In this document: positions 1 through 6,965 of the stretch, piece after piece
Layout: every line of letters begins with the position of its first letter
Position numbering within the stretch: the first letter of the stretch is position 1
Assembly (NCBI GenBank): GCA_002704665.1
Contig: PAHB01000034.1
Coordinates: forward strand, 1 to 12,809
DNA: 12,809 nt
Direction: 5' to 3'
DNA from: Pseudomonadota bacterium
GTDB lineage: Bacteria; Pseudomonadota; Gammaproteobacteria; Burkholderiales; Eutrophovitaceae
Notes under the pieces: model-generated
The model's input: the letters and a program-made list of their open reading frames with translations, nothing else
What the model was told of the DNA's origin: nothing
Database searches by the model: none
Program-made: the position numbers and the translations under genes

Positions 1-1
1 C

Positions 2-781
2 TTTAAAAAATACATGGCCCAACATGGATTTGTTTTGCATCGCTATCCGGCAAAAACGGCTGAAGATGTTTTTGAAAGAGACTTACCCGGGATACAGACG
101 AACAGTGCAAAAGCGTGCTACTTAAGCCACATAGGTGCCATTGAAAAATCCATGGATTTTTCTGAGCCAGTGCTGATTTTAGAAGATGATGCTTGTTTTG
201 GAGAACGTACCGGTGAAAAACTAAACGAAGCGATGAGTAAATTTACAGGTAGTGATATTCTGTGGGATATGTTTTTCACCGATGTCATTTTTGGTGATTT
301 TACCCAAATGGCGGAGTTGTTTTGGGATAACAAAATATGGAAACGCAGGGAACGCCAAATTTTTAAGATTTTTGACTTGAAAGGTTGGTCATTTTGCGGA
401 ATGTCAGCTTATATCATTAATAATAGCTCAAAGATCAAAATAAAAAATATATTAGAAAATCAAACCTCTATTGACCATCTGAATGATATTTACGTCCGTA
501 ATAATATTCAAGAGGACAAAATCAAGGCCTACACAATATTTCCGTTTCTTACATCGGTATCTAATTCTGCAAAAACAAGCCAAGTTCAATCTAATGAATT
601 TTCATTAGCCATCAAGGTTATAGATGCTTTCCGGAGACTATGTTGGAATGATCTTGACATTGATAGCCTTGATTCAGATGAATTGTTAGAGGGAATTGAC
701 GAGGATTTCTTTGATAAAGAAACCGAGTACTTTTCCAATATAATTAAAATCATTGGATCAAATAAATTTAAACCCATATGA
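2..781 (+). CDS. Family 25 glycosyltransferase (LPS/capsule type), 5' end outside the window
   Basis: Family 25 glycosyltransferases transfer a sugar to lipooligosaccharide, capsule or similar cell-surface glycans on the cytoplasmic face of the inner membrane. Numbered from the ATG at 14 (255 residues), a conserved segment CYLSHIGAIEKS lies at 35-46. The acidic motif LILEDD lies at 54-59 and probably binds metal and nucleotide sugar. GWSFCGMSAYII at 124-135 resembles the second conserved block of the family. The frame stays open to the left edge (codons for F, K, K, Y precede the ATG), and the first residues (GFVLHRYPAKTAEDV) resemble a point about 20 residues inside a typical family member. 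The true start is therefore probably outside the window and the ATG at 14 internal. The gene ends 10 bp from the convergent UDP-sugar decarboxylase gene, which fits the edge of a surface-polysaccharide locus. The family is fairly sure; the sugar and acceptor are unknown. Confidence 0.75.
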   Translation, partial: FKKYMAQHGFVLHRYPAKTAEDVFERDLPGIQTNSAKACYLSHIGAIEKSMDFSEPVLILEDDACFGERTGEKLNEAMSKFTGSDILWDMFFTDVIFGDFTQMAELFWDNKIWKRRERQIFKIFDLKGWSFCGMSAYIINNSSKIKIKNILENQTSIDHLNDIYVRNNIQEDKIKAYTIFPFLTSVSNSAKTSQVQSNEFSLAIKVIDAFRRLCWNDLDIDSLDSDELLEGIDEDFFDKETEYFSNIIKIIGSNKFKPI

Positions 782-791
782 TTCGGATATA

Positions 792-1829
792 TTAGTGAAA
801 AATCCTTTTTTGTTCTTTCAAAAAAATCTTTTTTTTGTCTTTTAAAATAAGTTCTGAGGCTTGAGCCTGAATCCCCTTTGATTCCCAGTTGGGTTCCGAG
901 AATAGAGATTGAAAATAAGTAATCGTTCTTTGTAAGCCCGTGTGAATGTCGATTTGTGGGTTCCACTCAAGAAACTTTTTTGCCAGCGATACATCCGGTT
1001 TTCTCTGACGAGGATCGTCTTCAGGTAAAGGACAATTTGTTAATTTTGATCTTGAATTTGTTAGACTAATGACCATAGATGCAAGATCGGAAATTGTTAT
1101 TTCTGTAGGATTTCCCAAATTTATTGGAGTCGTAAGGTTTTCATCTATTTGCATAAGAGTTATCAGGCCTGTTACAAGATCATCAATAAAGCAAAACGAG
1201 CGAGTTTGTAATCCACTACCATAAATCGTAATCGGGTGGTGTGCCAGTGCTTGGGTGATAAAGTTAGATACTACTCGACCGTCGTCTACCGCCATTTTTG
1301 GACCGTAGGTATTAAAAATTCGCGCTACTTTTATTTTTGACTTATATTGTCTCAGGTAGTCAAAAAATAGGGTTTCGGCGCACCTCTTACCCTCGTCATA
1401 GCATGACCTGACACCAACCGGGTTTACATTCCCCCAATAAGCTTCGGGTTGGGGACTTATCATTGGATCACCGTAAACTTCGCTTGTTGAGGCTTGTAAG
1501 ATCTTAGCATCCATTTTTCTTGCGAGATCCAGCATATTTATAGCTCCCATTAAAATCGTTTTTGTTGTTTGAACGGGATCTCGTTGGTAATGAACTGGGG
1601 AAGCTGGACATGCTAGATTATATATTTGATTAACTTCGAGCATTATCGGATTAGATATATCATGCTCTATGAATTGGAAATTGGGATTTTGTAAAAGATG
1701 TTCAATGTTCGTCAGGCTACTGCTGTACAAATTATCTAAGCAAATAACTTGATTTTCTTTTTCAAGCAGTTTTTCACACAAGTGTGAACCTATAAAACCC
1801 GATCCACCCGTTACCAAAATCTTATTCAT
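792..1829 (-). CDS. UDP-glucuronate decarboxylase (UDP-xylose synthase), extended SDR family
   Basis: This enzyme would convert UDP-glucuronate to UDP-xylose with bound NAD, supplying a pentose donor for surface polysaccharide. Numbered from the ATG at 1829 (345 residues), the Rossmann glycine motif GGSGFIG is at 8-14. NLACPASPVHYQRDPVQT, typical of UXS proteins, follows at about 71-88. The active site has STSEVYGDP at 114-122 and Y144-x3-K148. NTYGP and DDGRVVSNF blocks follow, as in UDP-xylose synthases. I prefer the ATG at 1829 to one six codons upstream (1847) because AAAGGG sits 9 bp before it and the protein then opens directly into MNKILVTGG. The last 35 residues or so extend past the usual end of the family and finish in a Lys-rich tandem repeat. 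It is the last gene of the minus-strand train, about 73 bp after the DUF4174 gene. A related UDP-hexuronate epimerase is possible but less likely. Confidence 0.88.
   Translation of the reverse strand: MNKILVTGGSGFIGSHLCEKLLEKENQVICLDNLYSSSLTNIEHLLQNPNFQFIEHDISNPIMLEVNQIYNLACPASPVHYQRDPVQTTKTILMGAINMLDLARKMDAKILQASTSEVYGDPMISPQPEAYWGNVNPVGVRSCYDEGKRCAETLFFDYLRQYKSKIKVARIFNTYGPKMAVDDGRVVSNFITQALAHHPITIYGSGLQTRSFCFIDDLVTGLITLMQIDENLTTPINLGNPTEITISDLASMVISLTNSRSKLTNCPLPEDDPRQRKPDVSLAKKFLEWNPQIDIHTGLQRTITYFQSLFSEPNWESKGIQAQASELILKDKKKIFLKEQKRIFH
798..845 (-). repeat. Tandem 24-bp direct repeat in the 3' end of the decarboxylase gene
   Basis: In the coding direction two adjacent 24-bp units (845-822 and 821-798) match at 20 of 24 bases. 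They encode LKDKKKIF followed by LKEQKRIF, just before the terminal His and stop. The duplication is in frame and creates the Lys-rich C-terminal tail. On the + strand it also forms an A/T-only hairpin (819-837: C, seven A, TCT, seven T, G). That hairpin lies just downstream of the convergent glycosyltransferase gene, but it lacks the GC-rich stem of a normal intrinsic terminator. Confidence 0.75.
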
Positions 1830-1845
1830 GATTTGATGCCCTTTC

Positions 1846-1866
1846 ATACCATCTAACTAGTGGTAT
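1846..1866. repeat. Short inverted repeat upstream of the decarboxylase gene
   Basis: ATACCA and TGGTAT form a perfect 6-bp inverted repeat around a 9-base centre (TCTAACTAG). It lies in the 73-bp gap between the DUF4174 gene and the decarboxylase start at 1829. It could be an operator or a small leader hairpin, but a 6-bp match can arise by chance in AT-rich DNA. The arrangement is seen in the sequence; no function is assigned. Confidence 0.3.
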
Positions 1867-1902
1867 CGGCATGAAATGGTAAATTTTTAGGGTAATTTGC
1901 CT

Positions 1903-2310
1903 CTATTCACAAGAAGATTTTGATTTCTCTATTTCAGTTTTTCGGATAGGCATTTGATCTATTATTACGAATAAATCGGTAAGAAGTTTTTGATCGTCGG
2001 AGTAACCTTTTACTGTTCCATCGTATCCCACAAGCCAAAGGCCTTGTTTTTTATTTATAAATTTGGGAGTAGAAAACTCGGTATTACTATAGTTGTTATA
2101 GATTATTATTTGTATATTTCTGTCGTTCAATTCACATTGATTAATTCTCCTAAATTTATTTAATTCAGCCAAAAGGTGCGAATCCCAATTGCGGAGGGAA
2201 GCAATAAGAACTCTTTTTTCCCATTTTAGCGAAGTAAGGGGTTGGACGGCACTCGGCATTTTTATAAAAAAAAACAACAAACTAATTGTAATAAAACATT
2301 GTGCATTCAT
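1903..2310 (-). CDS. Small exported DUF4174-type protein
   Basis: This 135-residue protein has a hydrophobic N-terminus (about residues 5-22, ending near SAV) that looks like a signal peptide, so the mature protein is probably periplasmic. The rest fits the DUF4174 pattern as I recall it. LKWEKRVLIASL at 28-39 looks like the first strand of a thioredoxin-like fold, L-x-DRNIQIII at 61-70 the second, GLWLVGYDGTVKGY at 90-103 the central hairpin, and the closing segment is FVIIDQMPIRKTEIE at 114-128. There is no CxxC motif, so thiol redox activity is unlikely. The function of the family is not established. Its ATG overlaps the stop of the acetoacetyl-CoA synthetase gene by one base (TAATG), so the two are probably translationally coupled. 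I am fairly sure of the family and do not assign a biochemical role. Confidence 0.7.
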   Translation of the reverse strand: MNAQCFITISLLFFFIKMPSAVQPLTSLKWEKRVLIASLRNWDSHLLAELNKFRRINQCELNDRNIQIIIYNNYSNTEFSTPKFINKKQGLWLVGYDGTVKGYSDDQKLLTDLFVIIDQMPIRKTEIEKSKSSCE

Positions 2311-4304
2311 TATGAATATTTTTTTAATTCAGGTCTATTTTTAAAATGCTTCAATGATTCTGGATTTTCTAACGAGTCGGTGTTGCCAACATCATCACCA
2401 TTAATAATATTAGCTACGACTTTTTCAACGATTTTTCCGCTTTTTGTTCTTGGTATTTCTGGTGTCATTAATATTATTTCCGGGACATGTCGAGGACTTG
2501 CATGATTTTTCAAACGAATCTTCACCTTATTAATAATATCCAATGTTAACGGTATATTTTTTCGCATCTTAACAAATAAGATTATACGCGTATCATTTCG
2601 TGCTTTTTGACCTACCGCGATGGCTTCGTCAATTTCTTCTAATGCCTCCACTTCCCTGTAAATTTCAGCTGTACCAATTCTAACTCCACCGGGATTTAAA
2701 ACTGTATCTGACCTCCCAAAAATAATTGCCGTCCCGCGATCAGTTAGAAGCATATAGTCTCCGTGACACCACTTATTACGATATTTTTTAAAATATGAAC
2801 TTTGGTATTTTTTGTTTTCCCTGTCGTTCCAAAAATAGATAGGCATTGAGGGAAATGGTTGAACGCACGTAAGTTCACCTTTTTGCTCAACTACTGGTGT
2901 GCCAGCTTCCCCTGTCACCTCCACCGCCATACCAAATGCTCGGCGTTGTATTTCGCCGGAATACACAGGTAGGGTAGGGTCGCCCGCAACAAAACACGAA
3001 ATTATATCTGTTCCTCCGGCAATCGATGCAAGTTGGATGTCTTTCTTTATATCAGAATAAACGTATTCAAAAGTTTCAGGACTTAGAGGTGATCCCGTCG
3101 ATAGAATAGTTTTCAGTGAAAGTAATTGATGAGTATTTTTTGGTTTTAGTTTTGCCTTTTTTAGAGAATCTAGGTATTTCGCTGATGTTCCGAAGACTGT
3201 TATGCGTTCATTGTCCACGTAATCCAAGAGACGTGTCGCCGTTGGATGGAAAGGAGATCCATCGTAAAGCATTAATGTTGCTCCTGAGGCTAACGCTGAT
3301 ACCATCCAGTTCCACATCATCCAACCACACGTGGTGAAATATAATAACCGATCACCTGATTTGAGGTTAGTATGCAATTGATGTTCTTTTAAATGTTGTA
3401 ACAAGGTGCCACCTGCACCGTGCACGATGCATTTTGGTTTCCCTGTAGTGCCGGATGAGAACACTATGTAAAGCGGATGATCAAATGGAAATCTATGGAA
3501 TTTTATGTCATGCGCTTGAAATTTCTTAATAAAATCTCTGAGAAGTATTGAATTGGGTATGGAACTTATTTCGGGATTATCATTGGTGAGGCACGAGATA
3601 ATCACTTTCCTTAAACTGGGAATTTGCTTTGTAATAATTGATATTTTTTCTAAAAGGTTATATTTTTTTCCGTTATATTGATATCCCTCCACCGCTACTA
3701 ATATTTTGGGAGTTAATTGCCCAAAACGTTCCAATATCGCCTTTTCTCCAAAATCAGGTGAACAGGAAGACCATATTGCTCCAACGCTTGTAGCAGCAAG
3801 CATAAGGATTATCGTGTCCGGACAATTAGGCATATAAGCGACAATTCGATCGCCTTTTTTTAAACCTGCTTTTTCTAGTGCCTGTTTGGTCCTTGACACT
3901 GCTTTATATAAGTCTGTCCGCGTTAATTTCCATTTGACATTGTTTTCCCCAAGGAAGATTATCGCATGGGATTTGTTTTTGTCCTTTAACAAATTCTCGG
4001 CGAAATTTAGTTTTGCATCTTTAAACCATTGTGATTCAATCATTTTAGATTTTTTTTCAAGTATAGATTTGCCGAAATAACGTGGCTTAACTCCTGTAAA
4101 TTGCCAAATCGATGACCAGAACAATTCCGGCTTATCTATTGACCATTCATAAAGGTCATTCGAATTTATTAGCGACGTGTTTGGGAAAGACTTGTTAATG
4201 TAGTTTATAAAACTAACGATAGATGATTTTTCAATTGTTTCTTGAGAGGGTTGCCAAAGTAGTTTCGGAAGAGAATTTTTTTTACGATTTGAAAATTTAT
4301 TCAT
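2310..4304 (-). CDS. Acetoacetyl-CoA synthetase (acetoacetate-CoA ligase)
   Basis: This cytosolic enzyme activates acetoacetate with ATP and CoA to acetoacetyl-CoA, linking ketone bodies or poly-3-hydroxybutyrate breakdown to acetyl-CoA. At 664 residues it has the family's normal length. It begins with the N-terminal cap of acetyl-/acetoacetyl-CoA synthetases (LLWQPS at 15-20, FWSSIWQFTG at 62-71, WFKDAKLNFAENLL at 93-106). The adenylate-forming P-loop SSGTTGKPK lies at 283-291, followed by IVHGAGG and TTCGWMMWNWM, which are characteristic of acetoacetate rather than acetate ligases. GRSD at 530-533 marks the hinge, and PRTKSGK at 618-624 carries the catalytic Lys. The gene starts 20 bp after lysS with no clear ribosome binding site and overlaps the DUF4174 gene by one base. 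No PHB depolymerase, hydroxybutyrate dehydrogenase or thiolase lies nearby, so the pathway link is inferred from the family. Confidence 0.93.
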   Translation of the reverse strand: MNKFSNRKKNSLPKLLWQPSQETIEKSSIVSFINYINKSFPNTSLINSNDLYEWSIDKPELFWSSIWQFTGVKPRYFGKSILEKKSKMIESQWFKDAKLNFAENLLKDKNKSHAIIFLGENNVKWKLTRTDLYKAVSRTKQALEKAGLKKGDRIVAYMPNCPDTIILMLAATSVGAIWSSCSPDFGEKAILERFGQLTPKILVAVEGYQYNGKKYNLLEKISIITKQIPSLRKVIISCLTNDNPEISSIPNSILLRDFIKKFQAHDIKFHRFPFDHPLYIVFSSGTTGKPKCIVHGAGGTLLQHLKEHQLHTNLKSGDRLLYFTTCGWMMWNWMVSALASGATLMLYDGSPFHPTATRLLDYVDNERITVFGTSAKYLDSLKKAKLKPKNTHQLLSLKTILSTGSPLSPETFEYVYSDIKKDIQLASIAGGTDIISCFVAGDPTLPVYSGEIQRRAFGMAVEVTGEAGTPVVEQKGELTCVQPFPSMPIYFWNDRENKKYQSSYFKKYRNKWCHGDYMLLTDRGTAIIFGRSDTVLNPGGVRIGTAEIYREVEALEEIDEAIAVGQKARNDTRIILFVKMRKNIPLTLDIINKVKIRLKNHASPRHVPEIILMTPEIPRTKSGKIVEKVVANIINGDDVGNTDSLENPESLKHFKNRPELKKYS

Positions 4305-4324
4305 AATTCTGTTTTTTGATCTTT

Positions 4325-5821
4325 TTAATTCTTTCTCAGTTGAGGAAATAAAATTACATCCCGAATAGAGGGACTATTAGTCAAAAGCATTACTAACCTA
4401 TCCACACCTATCCCCTCACCAGCGGTTGGTGGCATTCCATATTCGAGTGCTTTGATATAGTCTTCATCGTAATACATCGCCTCCTCGTCTCCCGCGTCTT
4501 TAGCTTCGACTTGGGCTTTAAATCGTGCTGCTTGATCCTCAGGATCATTTAGTTCAGAGAATCCATTGGCAATCTCTCGACCACAGATAAAAAGTTCAAA
4601 GCGATCGGTTACTTCGGGATTGTTATCATTACGTCTTGCTAGAGGACTAATATCTGTGGGATGCGAGATGATAAAAGTGGGTTGTATCAGTTTTGATTCG
4701 GTCGTTAGCTCGAAAAAGCGAAATTGCAGAGCTCCTAAATTATTTTTAATAGGAATTTGCTCTTCAATTTTTTTCAATTCTATTTTTAGGTATTCGGGAT
4801 CTTCGAGATTTCTCATCGAATGTTGGTGATTATATTTATTTACAGCTTGCGTTATGGTTAGTCGGTCGTATTTTCCTGATAGATTAATGGTGTGTCCTTC
4901 GATTTCTATAATTGTAGAACCTGTTGACTCCATTGCGACCTGGGATATTAATTCTTCTGTAAGGTCCATTAGATAGTTGTAATCTTTGAACGCTGCATAG
5001 AATTCCAGCATGGTAAATTCCGGGTTATGTTTTGTCGAAATGCCTTCATTTCTAAAACTACGATTAATCTCAAAAACTTGTTCGAGACCGCCAACAATTA
5101 AGCGTTTTAGGTAAAGTTCCGGGGCTATCCGTAAATACAACTCCATATCCAATGCATTGTGATGGGTTATAAAGGGTTTAGCAGTCGCTCCCCCCGGTAT
5201 GGGCTGCATCATTGGAGTTTCTACTTCTAAATATTTACGGGTTACAAAAAAATTTCGAAGAGATTGAATTATTTGTGAACGTAATATAAAGCGGTTACGT
5301 GTGTCTTCTGAGACAATTAAATCAACATATCTTTGTCGATATCTCTGTTCCTTATCTGTTAACCCATGAAATTTTTCCGGTAAGGGCCTTAATGATTTAC
5401 ACAATAAATTAAGGCTAGATACCCTAATACTAAGTTCGTTAGTTTTTGTTTTGAATAAGACTCCGCTTGCTCCCAATATATCGCCTAAGTCCCAATGCTT
5501 AAATTCATCGTGTTTCTCATTTCCAACGTTATTATCATTGACAAATAATTGGATTTTCCCCGTCATATCTAACAACGTACAAAAGCTGGCTTTGCCCATA
5601 ACTCTTTTAAGTATCATTCTTCCTGCACACGAAACGGAAATTTGTTCTTCCTCCAATGATTCTTTAGAGTGATGATCAAATTGTTTATGTAATTCTTTTG
5701 CGAGATGTTCTCTTTTGAAATCGTTTGGAAACGGATTTGAGACTTTTCGCAAGTTTCTTAGCTTAAGTCGACGCTCTTCAATAATCTTGTTCGTGTCTGA
5801 AGTCGGGGATTCTTCACTCAT
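4325..5821 (-). CDS. lysS: Lysyl-tRNA synthetase, class II
   Basis: This enzyme charges tRNA-Lys with lysine in the cytosol and is essential for translation. At 498 residues it has the usual class II length. The N-terminal OB-fold anticodon-binding domain spans about 60-145 (CAGRMILKRVMGKASF, DMTGKIQLFV). The catalytic core follows, with RYRQRYVDLI at 160-169 and the motif 1 region around LEVETPMMQPIPGGATAKPF at 198-217. Motif 2 is FRNEGISTKHNPEFT at 256-270, and motif 3 is GIGVDRLVMLL near 470-480. The ATG at 5821 is well supported by GAGAGG seven bases upstream. The gene follows prfB by 17 bp, the same recJ-prfB-lysS order as in Escherichia coli. I see nothing unusual in it. Confidence 0.97.
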   Translation of the reverse strand: MSEESPTSDTNKIIEERRLKLRNLRKVSNPFPNDFKREHLAKELHKQFDHHSKESLEEEQISVSCAGRMILKRVMGKASFCTLLDMTGKIQLFVNDNNVGNEKHDEFKHWDLGDILGASGVLFKTKTNELSIRVSSLNLLCKSLRPLPEKFHGLTDKEQRYRQRYVDLIVSEDTRNRFILRSQIIQSLRNFFVTRKYLEVETPMMQPIPGGATAKPFITHHNALDMELYLRIAPELYLKRLIVGGLEQVFEINRSFRNEGISTKHNPEFTMLEFYAAFKDYNYLMDLTEELISQVAMESTGSTIIEIEGHTINLSGKYDRLTITQAVNKYNHQHSMRNLEDPEYLKIELKKIEEQIPIKNNLGALQFRFFELTTESKLIQPTFIISHPTDISPLARRNDNNPEVTDRFELFICGREIANGFSELNDPEDQAARFKAQVEAKDAGDEEAMYYDEDYIKALEYGMPPTAGEGIGVDRLVMLLTNSPSIRDVILFPQLRKN

Positions 5822-5838
5822 TTTTTTTCCTCTCAGTT

Positions 5839-6943
5839 TTAAACTCCTTTTTTTAGACTGGCTAAGATAAACGGCTCCAAATCACCGTCTAGGACTGCTT
5901 GGGTATTTCCGGTTTCCAGGTTAGTCCGTAAGTCTTTTATTCTAGATTGATCTAAAACATAAGATCTTATTTGGTGTCCCCAGCCAATATCACTTTTATT
6001 GTCCTCAAGTTTTTGTTTTTCTTCGTTTTGTTTTCTAAGCTCAAACTCATAGAGTTTTGCTCTGAGCATTGACATTGCTTCCGCTTTATTTTTGTGTTGA
6101 GACCGATCGTTTTGGCATTGGACTACAATTTCGGTAGGCAAATGAGTTATTCTGACAGCAGAGTCTGTTCTATTAACATGTTGACCGCCGGCTCCGCTCG
6201 CTCGATAAGTATCGATTCTTAGATCGCTCGGATTTATGTCAACTGTAATTGACTCATCGATTTCTGGGTACACGAATACACTTGCGAAAGATGTGTGCCT
6301 TTTTGCATTCGAATCAAACGGGGATTTTCGAACCAGGCGATGAATGCCAATTTCTGTCCTAAGTGTGCCGTACGCATAATCCCCCGAAATTTTTAAGACA
6401 GAGCTTTTTATCCCGGCCACCTCACCGAAAGATTTTTCTAAGATTTGTATGTTAAAACTTTTGCGTTCGCAATACCGTAGATACATCCTTTCAAGCATTG
6501 CGGCCCAATCTTGACTTTCAGTACCTCCAGCTCCTGACTGAACATCTAAAAAACAATTTGATGGGTCTAGTTCGTTAGAAAACATCCGCCGAAATTCTAG
6601 TTGATTTATGATTTCCTCAATCGGATTCAAGTCTTGTGCTATTGACCTTAAAGTCTCTTCGTCATTTTCGGTGATGGCTAATTCAAGTAATTCACCGCAA
6701 GATTTTAATTGGACGTGAATGGTCTTAATGTTGTTCACTATATCATCTAGTATTTTTTTTTCTTTCCCCAGTTTTTGGGCTTGGTCCGGGTTACTCCATA
6801 GGCTTGGATCTTCTAAAAGACGGTTTAACTCGTCAAGTCTATGGCTTTTAGAGTCGTAGTCAAAGATACCCCCGTAGATCAAAGGTTCTTTTCTCCAGAT
6901 TATTCAGTGTTGTCGTGAGGAAGTTTTTTAGTTCTAGATCCAT
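5839..6943 (-). CDS. prfB: Peptide chain release factor 2, expressed by programmed +1 frameshift
   Basis: RF2 recognises UGA and UAA stop codons and triggers release of the finished protein. The gene is in two frames. Frame one starts at the ATG at 6943 and encodes 27 residues ending in RGYL, then meets a UGA at 6862-6860. A +1 shift at CUU-UGA-C continues as DYDSKSH in the second frame to 5839. The joined protein is about 367 residues, against 365 in Escherichia coli. In full-length numbering the tripeptide anticodon SPF is at 207-209 and the catalytic GGQ at 252-254, within RASGAGGQHVNRT. The residue four before the first G of GGQ is Ala, as in most bacteria, rather than the Thr of E. coli K-12. 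A continuous frame beginning at a TTG (6882) would give a 347-residue protein with a spurious MIYGGIF start; I reject that start. The gene follows recJ by 22 bp and precedes lysS by 17 bp. Confidence 0.96.
6861..6874 (-). promoter_or_regulatory. prfB programmed +1 frameshift signal
   Basis: In the coding direction the site reads CGG GGG TAT CTT TGA C. A Shine-Dalgarno-like run of five G (6873-6869) sits three bases before the CTT slippery codon, which is followed by an in-frame TGA and C. From the G run onward it matches the Escherichia coli prfB site as I remember it. In the known mechanism, low RF2 slows termination at the UGA, tRNA-Leu slips forward one base on CUU-U, and full-length RF2 is made. 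The gene thus regulates itself. Confidence 0.95.
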
Positions 6944-6965
6944 GAGTTATGAGTAGCGCCAAAAA

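Noticed and set aside
819..837. Intrinsic terminator between the convergent genes
   Set aside because: The hairpin is made of A-T pairs with one C-G pair and a three-base loop, lies within coding sequence, and lacks a GC-rich stem.
586..966. Minus-strand frame of 126 codons across the glycosyltransferase/decarboxylase junction
   Set aside because: It lies antisense to one gene and out of frame with the other, and its product has no recognisable domain.
1830..1847. ATG at 1847 as start of the UDP-sugar decarboxylase
   Set aside because: It lacks a Shine-Dalgarno, whereas AAAGGG precedes the ATG at 1829, and the Rossmann fold begins immediately after the latter.
5839..6882. RF2 as a single-frame 347-residue gene from a TTG at 6882
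   Set aside because: The first seven residues do not match RF2, while an upstream ATG at 6943 gives a proper RF2 N-terminus joined by the canonical frameshift site.
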